Positions 1 to 7,477 of a stretch of 11,145 nucleotides of DNA are shown one piece after another. The number at the start of each line of letters is the position of its first letter. The stretch's first letter is position 1. Where the stretch lies: assembly GCA_910592005.1 (NCBI GenBank), contig CAJVPP010003635.1, positions 1 through 11,145 of the forward strand, given 5' to 3'. Made by a program: the position numbers and the translations under genes. The DNA is from Funneliformis mosseae. Its lineage: Eukaryota; Glomeromycota; Glomeromycetes; Glomerales; Glomeraceae. Under the pieces are notes generated by a model, which saw only the letters and a list, made by a program, of their open reading frames with translations, was not told the origin of the DNA and made no database searches.

Positions 1-111
1 AAGAGTAGGTACGACGAGACATACTGCTGTTACAATCAAAATCTTTGTGAAATCAAAGTGATTTAAAAAAGTTAAACCGTAATCTTCGAAAATTTGGTTA
101 AAATCAATCAT
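1..111 (-). CDS. 5' end of an unidentified gene, cut by the window edge
   Basis: The minus strand reads from an ATG at 111-109 without a stop to base 1, giving 37 residues that begin MIDFNQIFEDYGLTFLN and end in a hydrophobic run, ILIVTAVCLVVPTL (about residues 24-37). The composition is unlike random AT-rich sequence: it has several CpG-containing codons and balanced residue use. The ATG has A at -3 (context ACAAAATG). It is the first ATG in this frame after an upstream in-frame TAA at 204-202. A pyrimidine-rich leader precedes it, as is common for fungal genes. The hydrophobic run may be the start of a signal anchor or transmembrane segment. I do not recognise the family. An intron donor could also lie before the edge, so the last few residues are less certain. 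Confidence 0.55.
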   Translation of the reverse strand, partial: MIDFNQIFEDYGLTFLNHFDFTKILIVTAVCLVVPTL

Positions 112-204
112 TTTGTCTTGATTCAATGAAAGCGTGCGAAAAAAAAAAAAAGAAAAGAAATTCCCTAGCCTAAATATACAAAATGAGGATCGACAATTTA
201 TTTA
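112..204 (-). promoter_or_regulatory. T/C-rich leader upstream of the left-edge gene
   Basis: Read on the minus strand, this stretch contains a long T/C tract (bases 160-139 are nearly all T with a few C), followed by CpG-containing sequence and the ATG at 111. Pyrimidine tracts just upstream of start codons are frequent in fungal core promoters and leaders. No TATA box is clear here. The role is inferred from position. Confidence 0.3.
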
Positions 205-433
205 AATTCCATGATTTTTCCATGGGTTTATGTTGTATTTTTTTTTTTTCACACGGACAAAGGAATTAGATATTTTCTCTTGAGATAGAAAAGGTTAAGT
301 CATATTAAAATTTTGCATTTACGTAGTAAATTTTTTTTTTACCGTAGTAATTTTTAACTAAAAAAAACTAATAATAACGCGTATGACTTAATTAGTTATA
401 CGCCGAATGATCATCAGCTGAATGTTTTACCAA

Positions 434-457
434 TTTGATTATAGCTGAATAATCAAA
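434..457. repeat. 9-bp perfect inverted repeat with 6-nt loop
   Basis: TTTGATTAT (434-442) and ATAATCAAA (449-457) are exact reverse complements around the loop AGCTGA. It lies about 330 bp upstream of the left-edge gene's ATG. It could be a protein-binding dyad or chance in AT-rich DNA; nothing else distinguishes it. Confidence 0.35.
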
Positions 458-1233
458 GTAAAAATGAATGCAAATATTTCTTACTAGATTAAAATTTTGT
501 ACCAATCAAATAATGAAATACGAAGCCATAGCATATATGGTGTATTCTCTCTATATTTTTTATATGGTGTAGCTTATTTTTAATAATCATCAAAAAATGC
601 AAAAAATATTTACTCTATCAGTTAGTCCTTTTTAATAGATTAACATTAATTTTGAGTTTTTAAGTTATTAAAAGACGAAATACATATATTTGTTTTCTTC
701 TTACAGAAATCTATTATTATGTATGTCAACTAATTCAATCAAAAAAAAAATTAAAGCAAAAAAAAGAAAAAATACTGATTAAACATTATTTAAAATAAAA
801 GAAAATTGCAAAATTCCACTTATTATTTTTCATCATAATATTCGCATTATGGAAATCTGATTTATTTTTTTATTAAATTAATTTTGTAAGGATTAATTAA
901 TAATGACCAACATCATCAGCGAGATTTGTCACAACCCTGAAGCATTATAATATACCATAAGTTTAGAGAAAACAATAATTACTATGAATATACAGGAGTA
1001 ATTATGAGTAATTATCTAGATTATTTATCAGTGATGTGTATGCGATTGTGATAAACTTTCTTTCAGTTAAATGGATAATGTGTATACTTTTTTCAGCATG
1101 CTATAAAATATAGTTTTAGTAAATTTCAATTGGCATTGCTCTTATTCTTAGAATTATTAATGAAATTTTTTTAAATTATTTTTTGATACAAATAAATATC
1201 AGATAAACTTAAGAATTGAATTATAACTTTTTC

Positions 1234-1250
1234 AATCACATAATGTGATT
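1234..1250. repeat. 17-bp near-palindrome
   Basis: AATCACAT (1234-1241), a single central A, then ATGTGATT (1243-1250) form a perfect 8-bp dyad. A palindrome of this length with C and G in both arms is less expected by chance than the pure A/T dyads nearby. The function is unknown. Confidence 0.35.
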
Positions 1251-3922
1251 CTGATAAAAATGTTCAAATGAATATTCTGTAAAGATTAATAACCTTTGAA
1301 ATTTTTGGCTAAAGAAAATCTTGATAAACAGATTAACGAATCATCATAAGTTATATAATCTTACTTTATCATATGTGAAAAACACATTTGTATAAAAAAT
1401 ATCAAGTCAATGATATGTAATAGGACTTTTTTTATTGATAAAAATAAATGCTAATTGTAAATACATTATATTACATTATACAGCATAAAGATTTAATCCT
1501 TTTTTCTTTGCATAAAACTGATTTACCATTCAAAAGTCAATTAGGTATAAGTTATCAATATCATTTTCTTCTCAAATGTTATTATATAGTACTCTATATA
1601 AATTAAATCTATGTTTTTAAAGCTTTAATCTTATGTTGTTCTGTTATACTTTTATAGTTAAATTAATGCAGTTCTAACAAGGTTATTACTAATAATGAAA
1701 TATATACCATAATAATTAGTAATATATTAATTTCAGAATATATAGCCTGAATGTATTTCTTTCATCATTACTTTCAAAATATGTGATGATACTTTTGATG
1801 GATCAGTACACTTCAATATGATCAAACTTTATGAAATTCATATAAAAACACTTTTCCACCTTATCATTGATCTAAAATATTCTTAAATTTGAAATCTGGA
1901 AAGTTAAAATTCTGTTATTCTGTTATTTATGCATTAGATAATTTTGATATGATTGAAGAATTTATTTATGTGATTTAATATTTTTTTCATTATTAATTAC
2001 ATTTTCAGATTGTTGTATAAGCTGCATAATTATGAGAAAAAGAATCCTTCTAAATACGCATATGTTTTAATTATTGGTAGGTTTATTGAATATATTAAAA
2101 GATTTTCTAAAAAAAAAACAGTTGGCTCATTATCTAACTGATACATAAACTAATGACAATTGTATATAGTAAGTATGACATTTTGCTATATTGTTGTAAT
2201 TTGCTTGCTTATCAACTTTGTATTTGTAAAATTCTGAAAGTACAAGTTCACTAATTTCTTATATAATGTGTTTTTTAACTTTAATTAGTATTAATAATAT
2301 ACTTTTAGCACACCAGGAGCAACTTCAAGTTTTCTTGAATATTTGTAATTCAGTCCTATAAAATCATTTAATGCTAATAAATATTTAATTATACAGCTTC
2401 GCAAACATCCTCTTGTTGAATATCTCAAATTCTTAAAATTTTAACCTTTTAAATTTCGGTTATTATTTAAAGTAATATTGATTTACTGATTCAAAAAAGT
2501 TTTCACAAAGCTTTACATCAATTGGCAATATTCTATTTACTTTATAGTAAGTATACAGTAACTATAATTACATATGAAGAATATATAATAGGTAATAGGA
2601 TGCATTATAAAGCTCCTCTAGACTCAAAAGTCTTATATAATGTATATGATTGAGTAAACAAAATAATTGCTTGAATTTGTTAAAGGAAATTGAATAACAT
2701 GTAAGACATACAAATGTTAAACTGTTTTATGATAATATTGTTTTAGTTATTTATCTAAATATCAAATTTCATAATAGTTGTAAGTCCTATTATTATTATC
2801 ATATTTAATTATCTCATTTTACTATTATCAAACCAAAATCATCTTACTTGGATTTTAAAAAATCTTTTAATATTCTTTAATCTCAATCTTAACTGTTCAA
2901 AAAATTAAATAAAGATATGATTATCTATAAGACTAAAAATCTATAAATAATTAATCAGGTAAATTATACTGAACAGTTTATGTATTTTTGAACAAATTAT
3001 ATTTTTGTATATTACTAATACAGATTTCTACATTTTAATCAAATATAAGAAAAATGTTATTTTAAAAGTACAGTTTTGCCAATAACTTATATTTTTAAAT
3101 AAACCTAACATTTTTACAACCTTAGTTTAAAACAAAATCATCTACCAAAATGCAAGCAAAATTTAAGAAATATATAACATTTTAATTGAAATATTGTAAT
3201 GATGAGCTAACTTTGAAAGAATTATTATTATTATGATAGCTAATAAAAAGTGATTCTATTTAGTTACAGATATACAGAAACCTTTGGAAACAACTAATAA
3301 GTACAGTCTATGCAAAAGACTAATATTTGTTATACCAGAATCAGTTTAAAATATCAACGAGATAATAAATTACAAATCTCTAATAGTATTACTCAGAATA
3401 CAACATTGTCAGTAATATTAATTTAATTAGAAATACAAGGGATTTATTATCTTTAGTAGTAATTACTTAAAAGATTAAGTTTAATTTTTTATTTGTTTTA
3501 ATTTTTATTACTTTTATTATTTTATTAACTTATTTATTAGAATTATTTGTGTTATTTTAGATCTGAACTTATAAAATAAATCTTTGAGAAGAATGGAATT
3601 TAACTCATAATATTTAATTTAAATATTAGTGTTAAATATAGTAAACAAAAAACTTGCAGAATACTTATTTTTAATTGTTATAGTATTTGTGTAAAATACA
3701 AGAGAATAGTAAATAAGATATACATAAACTATATACATTAAAGATTATGAATTTGTAAAATATGGTAGATTTATTATATTTACTTTTTGTAATTATTAAA
3801 ATTTTCTAAATAATATAATCTATTAAAAATACAAAAAATTTTGCAAATCTAAAGATATAAATATCTTATTTATATTAATTAAATTTAGAATTAACTTTAT
3901 ATACTATTATATTTGTAATCAG

Positions 3923-4075
3923 TATTTTGTACTCCTTATTACAAAATATTTTATATTATAATATCTTTTATTTATAGTATTTTACTATTTAAAATACTTG
4001 TATTTCATAAAATATCTACAGGTATTATTCAATTTTTAAATCAAGTATTTTGTAAAATACTTGAAATATTTTATG
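3923..4075. repeat. Cluster of related dyads built on GTATTTTGTAAAATAC-like words
   Basis: Three adjacent hairpins share the same word. TATTTTGTA (3923-3931) pairs with TACAAAATA (3940-3948). AGTATTTTA (3976-3984) pairs with TAAAATACT (3990-3998). An 11-bp-armed palindrome, TCAAGTATTTT (4041-4051), GT, AAAATACTTGA (4054-4064), is exact. It sits inside a wider pair, CATAAAATAT (4006-4015) and ATATTTTATG (4066-4075). AAAATACTTG itself occurs at 3991-4000 and 4054-4063. A weaker relative is at 3683-3699. They may be remnants of a nested foldback or MITE-like element. Confidence 0.45.
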
Positions 4076-5652
4076 TAATATTAGATAGTAATTGAGTTAT
4101 TAGTATAATAGATATGCTAATAACATTGTGAAATAACTTTAATGCTATTTTTATTTATTTAGTTTCTTAAATAAAATTGTGAGTTATAATAGTAATTTAA
4201 AAATCAATAATTTGATTATATCAATTCAGATTCAAAATAATTGCCAAATTTTTTAAAACACATTTTTTTCTCATATATTTTTTTATACATTTTTTTATAT
4301 ATCACTTACTTTATTTTTAATAAATAATTTTTAATGATTTAATAAATTTCTAATTAAAAATATCACAATAAATAATAAAATTTTCACATCTATTGACTTA
4401 ACTAAAACCATTTCCTTATCTATACTACAATCTAATTTATTATATACTTCTTTTGGATATAGTCTTCATAATCATAATAATAATAAAAAATTATAATATA
4501 CTAAAATAAAAAAAATAAAAATTCTGATTATTTAAAAAAAATTTAACTTTTAAATCATTTTATTAAATAAATGATCTTAGTTAGAATATTAAATTATTAA
4601 TAATAAAAATTTTATATTTTATACTATTTGTTAAAAAGCAAAAGATAATAATTTATAGATAATATCAAGGTATAATACTATAAAATTAAATTTTTTAAAA
4701 GACATAAAAATTCAATTAAATACAAAAATTCTTTAAAAATTTTTAGTCTAAATTAAACTAGTACTAAAGAAAGTAGAAATTAAATATTAAAATAAATATA
4801 AATTGTATAATTATTCAAATATATAATATTTACTTATTTATTTCACAAATATTGCTATTAATATTTATCTAATTTAGCTAATTTAGTTAATTATTAAAAA
4901 AAATATCCTACTTCTATAATTAATAATATTTTTTTACAAGTACTTTAATTATTAACTTTATCACAATTTAATTAATAAAAAACATTTAGATTTAATTATA
5001 TAACATATACAAATAAAGTTAGTAAATATAAATTTTTAATATCTTTTAATATGTCTAATTGAAGAAGCAGTAATTAATAAAATAAAATCATTATTATATT
5101 AGAGTTTATTAGTAGATAAAAGTAATATAGTATTAATAAGCAAAAAAAATATTAGTTTTAGTTTCAAAATATATAGTTAATAATATTTTAATTTTATATT
5201 ATTTAAGAATTAATATAATATCAGATACTTTTACAGAATAATTACTAAAGTAATTGATTCATTTATTTTATAAAAATATTATCTGCAAATAAATTATATT
5301 ATTTAAAAAGTAATAAAGTATTAAATATGATAGATTTATATTTAATTAATAATTTATAATATATTAATTAGTTATTAATTATTTATAGGAGTTAAAAATA
5401 GATTAGCTATTTTATTAAAAAAAAAGAAATCCTTACTTGTCTTTGAATTATTGTATTACACATCAATTATATTTAATAGTTAAAGATATTGTAAAAAAAG
5501 TTTTTATTTTAATAGTTATAAGAAATTGTTAAATCTTTTTACACTTTTTTTTAATTCTTATAAATGAATGTATAAATTAAAATTAATACAAGAAAATAGT
5601 AAAATTCTAATTTAACAATTTAAATATTATTAATATAAAATGATTTTCTTAA

Positions 5653-5811
5653 GCAATAGTTATTAATAATTTCTATTAAATTATTAATAATATTCATTTG
5701 ACATTAATTCAACAAAAAGAAATATATTTAATAGATAATTTTTTACATCAAATACTTATAACAGAATTTTATATTTTTACAAAATATTTAGCTGATATTT
5801 TTCAACTTTAA
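5653..5811 (+). pseudogene. Possible decayed reading frame, unidentified
   Basis: One forward frame is open from 5680 to 5808 (43 codons, with IQQKEIYLIDN and TKYLADIFQL among the residues) and ends in TAA at 5809. Further on, the same frame is broken repeatedly by TAA, TAG and TGA up to about 6000, where many of the stops could derive from Gln or Trp codons by C-to-T or G-to-A change. A TAA also occurs at 5677. Such an open stretch is unusual but not impossible in sequence this rich in A and T. No family is recognised, and a chance opening is a real alternative. Confidence 0.2.
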
Positions 5812-6074
5812 GATCTATGATTTTAGTTTTTCAATCAAATTATATATCTTTAGCTGAAATATGTTAATAATTGTCAATAACAATTAAATTTATAATATCA
5901 GATTTTATTAAAAGTGAAAATTTTTTATCAAATTATAGTATTTATTTAGTTAATTATATTATCAAATATAATTTATTAGGTAATAATTTATTGGATAAGT
6001 TAATTTATTTTTAATTTTAATAGTTATATAATATAATAATTTATTTTTTTATTTTATACTTTTATAGTTATTAT

Positions 6075-6358
6075 TAATCAATTTGCATAAGAAATTATTA
6101 AAAGTTTAAGAATTAGATTTTCAGATTCTGCTTTATATACTGCTCTATAATAATTACCAGATTTTATAAATTTTACTTAATAATATATAGTAAATTGAAG
6201 ATCTTTAGATACATAAAAGTTTATGAATTTTTAATAAAATTCACTTCAAATTTTTTTATTTAATAACCAATCAATTATAATTTTAAAAATATAATTCAAA
6301 AATATTCTATTTATAAAATACTGAAAAATACTCATTTATAAAGTAATAGATAATACAA
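6075..6358 (-). repeat. Left arm of a decayed head-to-head inverted repeat
   Basis: The reverse complement of this stretch aligns with 6399-6685 over most of its length despite point changes and small indels. Shared landmarks, reading outward from the centre, are ACTTTA..ATGAG, AATTATAATTGATT, AAACTTTTATG, AGATCTTCAATTT, ACTATATATTA, AAGTAAAATTTATAAAAT and AGTATATTA-like sequence. The spacer of about 40 bp is A-rich and ends in an alternating AT run (about 6383-6397). The copies are divergent, so the duplication is old. Arm limits are approximate. Confidence 0.6.
6078..6230 (-). pseudogene. Remnant of an unidentified element-encoded frame in the left arm
   Basis: On the minus strand this frame runs from just after a TAA at 6233-6231 to a TGA at 6080-6078, with one internal TAA at 6179-6177. 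The residues include SKDLQFTIYY before the stop and VKFIKSGNYYRAVYKAESEN after it, followed by LILKLLIISYAN. The internal TAA would be explained by one C-to-T change in a CAA glutamine codon. The inverted copy on the plus strand near 6547-6605 keeps DLQF and TIYY-VKFIK but with two single-base frameshifts. This supports a formerly coding sequence inside the repeated element. The family is not recognised. Confidence 0.35.
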
Positions 6359-6398
6359 TTTTATATATAAAAATGAAAAAAAAATATATATATATAAA

Positions 6399-6685
6399 TT
6401 ATTGCTTATACTTTAATGAGAAATTTTTCATGTTCTAAATAAAAATTTTCTTTTTTCATTTTAATATTTAAAAATTATAATTGATTAGCTATCAAATAAA
6501 AAAAATCAAATAATTTTTATTGAAAATTTATAAACTTTTATGCAACCTGAAGATCTTCAATTTTACTATATATTACTAAGTAAAATTTATAAAATATGAT
6601 AATTTATTGTAAGGTAGTATATTATTTAATGAGAACTTTAAATCTAAGTAAAGCTTCTAATAATTGTGATAGATTAAATACTTAT
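6399..6685 (+). repeat. Right arm of the decayed head-to-head inverted repeat
   Basis: This is the inverted partner of 6075-6358, as described there. Relative to the left arm it has single-base insertions near 6545-6560 (GCAACCTGAAGAT for GTATCTAAAGAT, and CAATTTTACT for CAATTTACT). These break the reading frame that the left arm keeps. Both arms read outward from about 6378. An RNA crossing both arms could fold into a long imperfect hairpin. Confidence 0.6.
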
Positions 6686-6695
6686 AAAAAAATGA

Positions 6696-6905
6696 ATCAA
6701 AACTTTAATAGAATTTTATGAAAAAGCTGAAAAAAATGAAAGTAATACTATATGTAAAGCTGTATTAGATAAAAATACTCTAATTAGAAAATAAAGAATA
6801 GCTTATGATATTATTTGTGATTACAAAGATTTCAATTTATTGAAGCATAATATCATAGTTTTAATAATAATATTAATTTTCATAATCAATTTTCTAACTT
6901 TTTGA
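6696..6905 (+). pseudogene. Remnant of a reading frame, unidentified
   Basis: This forward frame holds 69 codons with a single internal stop, TAA at 6792-6794, between a TGA at 6693-6695 and a TGA at 6903-6905. The first part reads IEFYEKAEKNESNTICKAVL and further residues. The second contains RIAYDIICDYKDFNLLK. The residue mix, with Glu, Lys, Ala, Cys and Asp, looks more protein-like than most frames in this AT-rich block. It directly follows the right arm of the inverted repeat and may belong to the same dead element. No homologue is recognised. Confidence 0.3.
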
Positions 6906-6995
6906 ATTAGCTTTAATAATTCAATTATTAAATAATATTATTGAATATGTATTTTATAATTACTAGCTAATTCATTTTTGTAATAATTAACATAT

Positions 6996-7057
6996 TGTGC
7001 ACATATTAAATTATTTTGTGCACATATGATGTCATAAAAATGTGCACGTTTTGCACA
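6996..7057. promoter_or_regulatory. Cluster of TGTGCACA palindromes
   Basis: The exact palindrome TGTGCACA occurs at 6996-7003 and 7017-7024. TGTGCAC follows at 7041-7047 and TGCACA at 7052-7057. The first two are followed by the same TAT. A CRE-like dyad, TGATGTCA, lies between them at 7027-7034. The cluster sits at the boundary between the CpG-free block and the gene-side sequence, about 410-475 bp upstream of the NIF gene's ATG. It could be a transcription-factor cluster or the terminal sequence of a mobile element; the sequence does not decide. Confidence 0.35.
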
Positions 7058-7114
7058 TAATTTTTGGTTTAGATTTTACACATAAAAGTTAGTCTCTAAT
7101 CAAAAAACGAATTA

Positions 7115-7127
7115 TTTGTGTCACAAA
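7115..7127. promoter_or_regulatory. 13-bp dyad TTTGTG-T-CACAAA
   Basis: TTTGTG (7115-7120), one T, then CACAAA (7122-7127) form an exact dyad about 180 bp upstream of the TATA-like box. It may be an operator-type site for the downstream gene. The role is inferred from symmetry and position only. Confidence 0.25.
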
Positions 7128-7134
7128 CAAATTT

Positions 7135-7266
7135 ATGGGTTGGTTCGGAAAAACTAGTGTAAATCCCGTGACCAATATATTATTTATTATTTGTACTGGC
7201 GACGATTCTCCTTTATCTCAAAAGACCTTAGTTCTCTCACAAATTTTTCACCAAGTCCTCTGTTAG
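7135..7266 (+). CDS. 43-codon ORF upstream of the NIF gene, unassigned
   Basis: The frame runs from ATG at 7135 to TAG at 7264-7266. It begins MGWFGKTSVNPVTNILFI and continues with TGDDSPLSQKTL and SQIFHQVLC. Codons are clearly richer in G and C than the flanks and include CpG (TTCGG, CCCGTG, GGCGACGAT). The opposite strand is also open over part of it (residues RGLGEKFVREL, then RSFEIKENRRQYK and a stop), so the coding strand is unclear. It could be a micro-protein, an upstream ORF if transcription of the NIF gene starts far upstream, or a fragment of a mobile element. No family is recognised. Confidence 0.25.
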   Translation: MGWFGKTSVNPVTNILFIICTGDDSPLSQKTLVLSQIFHQVLC

Positions 7267-7307
7267 TAATATAATTTTGTACAACTACGGTTTTTTAAAT
7301 AAATATT

Positions 7308-7314
7308 TATATAA
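7308..7314 (+). promoter_or_regulatory. TATA-like box of the NIF gene
   Basis: TATATAA lies 162 bp before the ATG at 7470. Transcription starting about 30 bp downstream, near 7335-7345, would give a short first exon ending at the putative donor at 7399/7400. In sequence this AT-rich, TATA-like words are common, so the call rests on its fit with the intron model. Confidence 0.35.
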
Positions 7315-7352
7315 CAGACAGAATTTATTATGTCCAAAATTAACTTCTATTT

Positions 7353-7477
7353 ATGAATACAGGTTACTGGGTTCACGATAGAAAACATTCATTTTTTCGG
7401 TATGCATCCACACTTTTGATCGTTTATTATAACTTATATTTAATTTATATTAATGGAAAAATTATAGTTATGGATAA
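7353..7477 (+). other. Upstream ORF that would overlap the NIF start after splicing
   Basis: The ATG at 7353 has a weak context (T at -3). If the leader intron 7400-7467 is removed, it reads MNTGYWVHDRKHSFFRYG and stops at TAA 7475-7477. It thus overlaps the NIF ATG at 7470 in another frame, and such an ORF would reduce initiation at the main start. If the intron is kept, the same ATG is instead in frame with the NIF gene and gives a 520-residue form. Confidence 0.3.
7400..7467 (+). other. Putative 68-nt leader intron of the NIF gene
   Basis: The donor GTATGC follows TTCG at 7399, the acceptor is ATTATAG ending at 7467, and a TTAAT branch-like word lies near 7450. The size and sequence fit the short introns of such fungi. 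The interval is much richer in A and T than the exons on both sides. Splicing places the NIF ATG in good context (G at -3 from 7399, G at +4). RNA evidence would be needed to confirm it. Confidence 0.5.

Larger units (their letters stand above)
205..3359. other. AT-rich intergenic spacer
   Basis: I find no convincing reading frame in this 3.1-kb stretch on either strand. CpG is fairly common up to about 1340, for example ACGCG and ACGCCG near 380-405. It then becomes rare, with only about five more before 3359. Homopolymer A and T runs are frequent. Small dyads occur at 434-457, 1234-1250 and 1686-1722, and an 11-bp direct repeat TATATGGTGTA is at 534-544 and 561-571. The left part may be the promoter side of the minus-strand gene at 1-111. 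The rest looks like old, decayed sequence. Confidence 0.6.
3360..7046. other. CpG-free, extremely AT-rich block of decayed repeats
   Basis: Reading line by line I find no CpG between the CG at 3358-3359 and the CG at 7047-7048. GpC occurs about 30 times in the same interval by eye. G+C is very low: bases 5161-5220 contain four G or C in 60. There is no intact gene. Contents are a dyad cluster (about 3923-4075), broken reading-frame remnants (for example around 5040-5180, 5653-5811, 6078-6230 and 6696-6905), and a decayed inverted repeat centred near 6378. The pattern fits an old transposon cluster degraded by deamination of methylated cytosine. The transposon type cannot be named from what remains. 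Confidence 0.65.

Noticed and set aside
5040..5180. Forward frame around 5040-5180 with one TAG (contains IEEAVINKIKSLL)
   Set aside because: Too short, and close to what chance openings give in this composition, so it is not listed as a separate pseudogene.
7194..7215. Retroelement primer-binding site starting TGGCGACGATTC
   Set aside because: The preceding bases do not end in CA as an LTR should, no paired LTR is visible, and I cannot match it to a particular tRNA. It is mentioned only as a possibility.
7353..7469. ATG at 7353 as the main start of the NIF gene (520 residues)
   Set aside because: The added stretch is AT-driven, has a weak start context and coincides with a good GT-AG intron. 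It is kept only as a possible intron-retention form.
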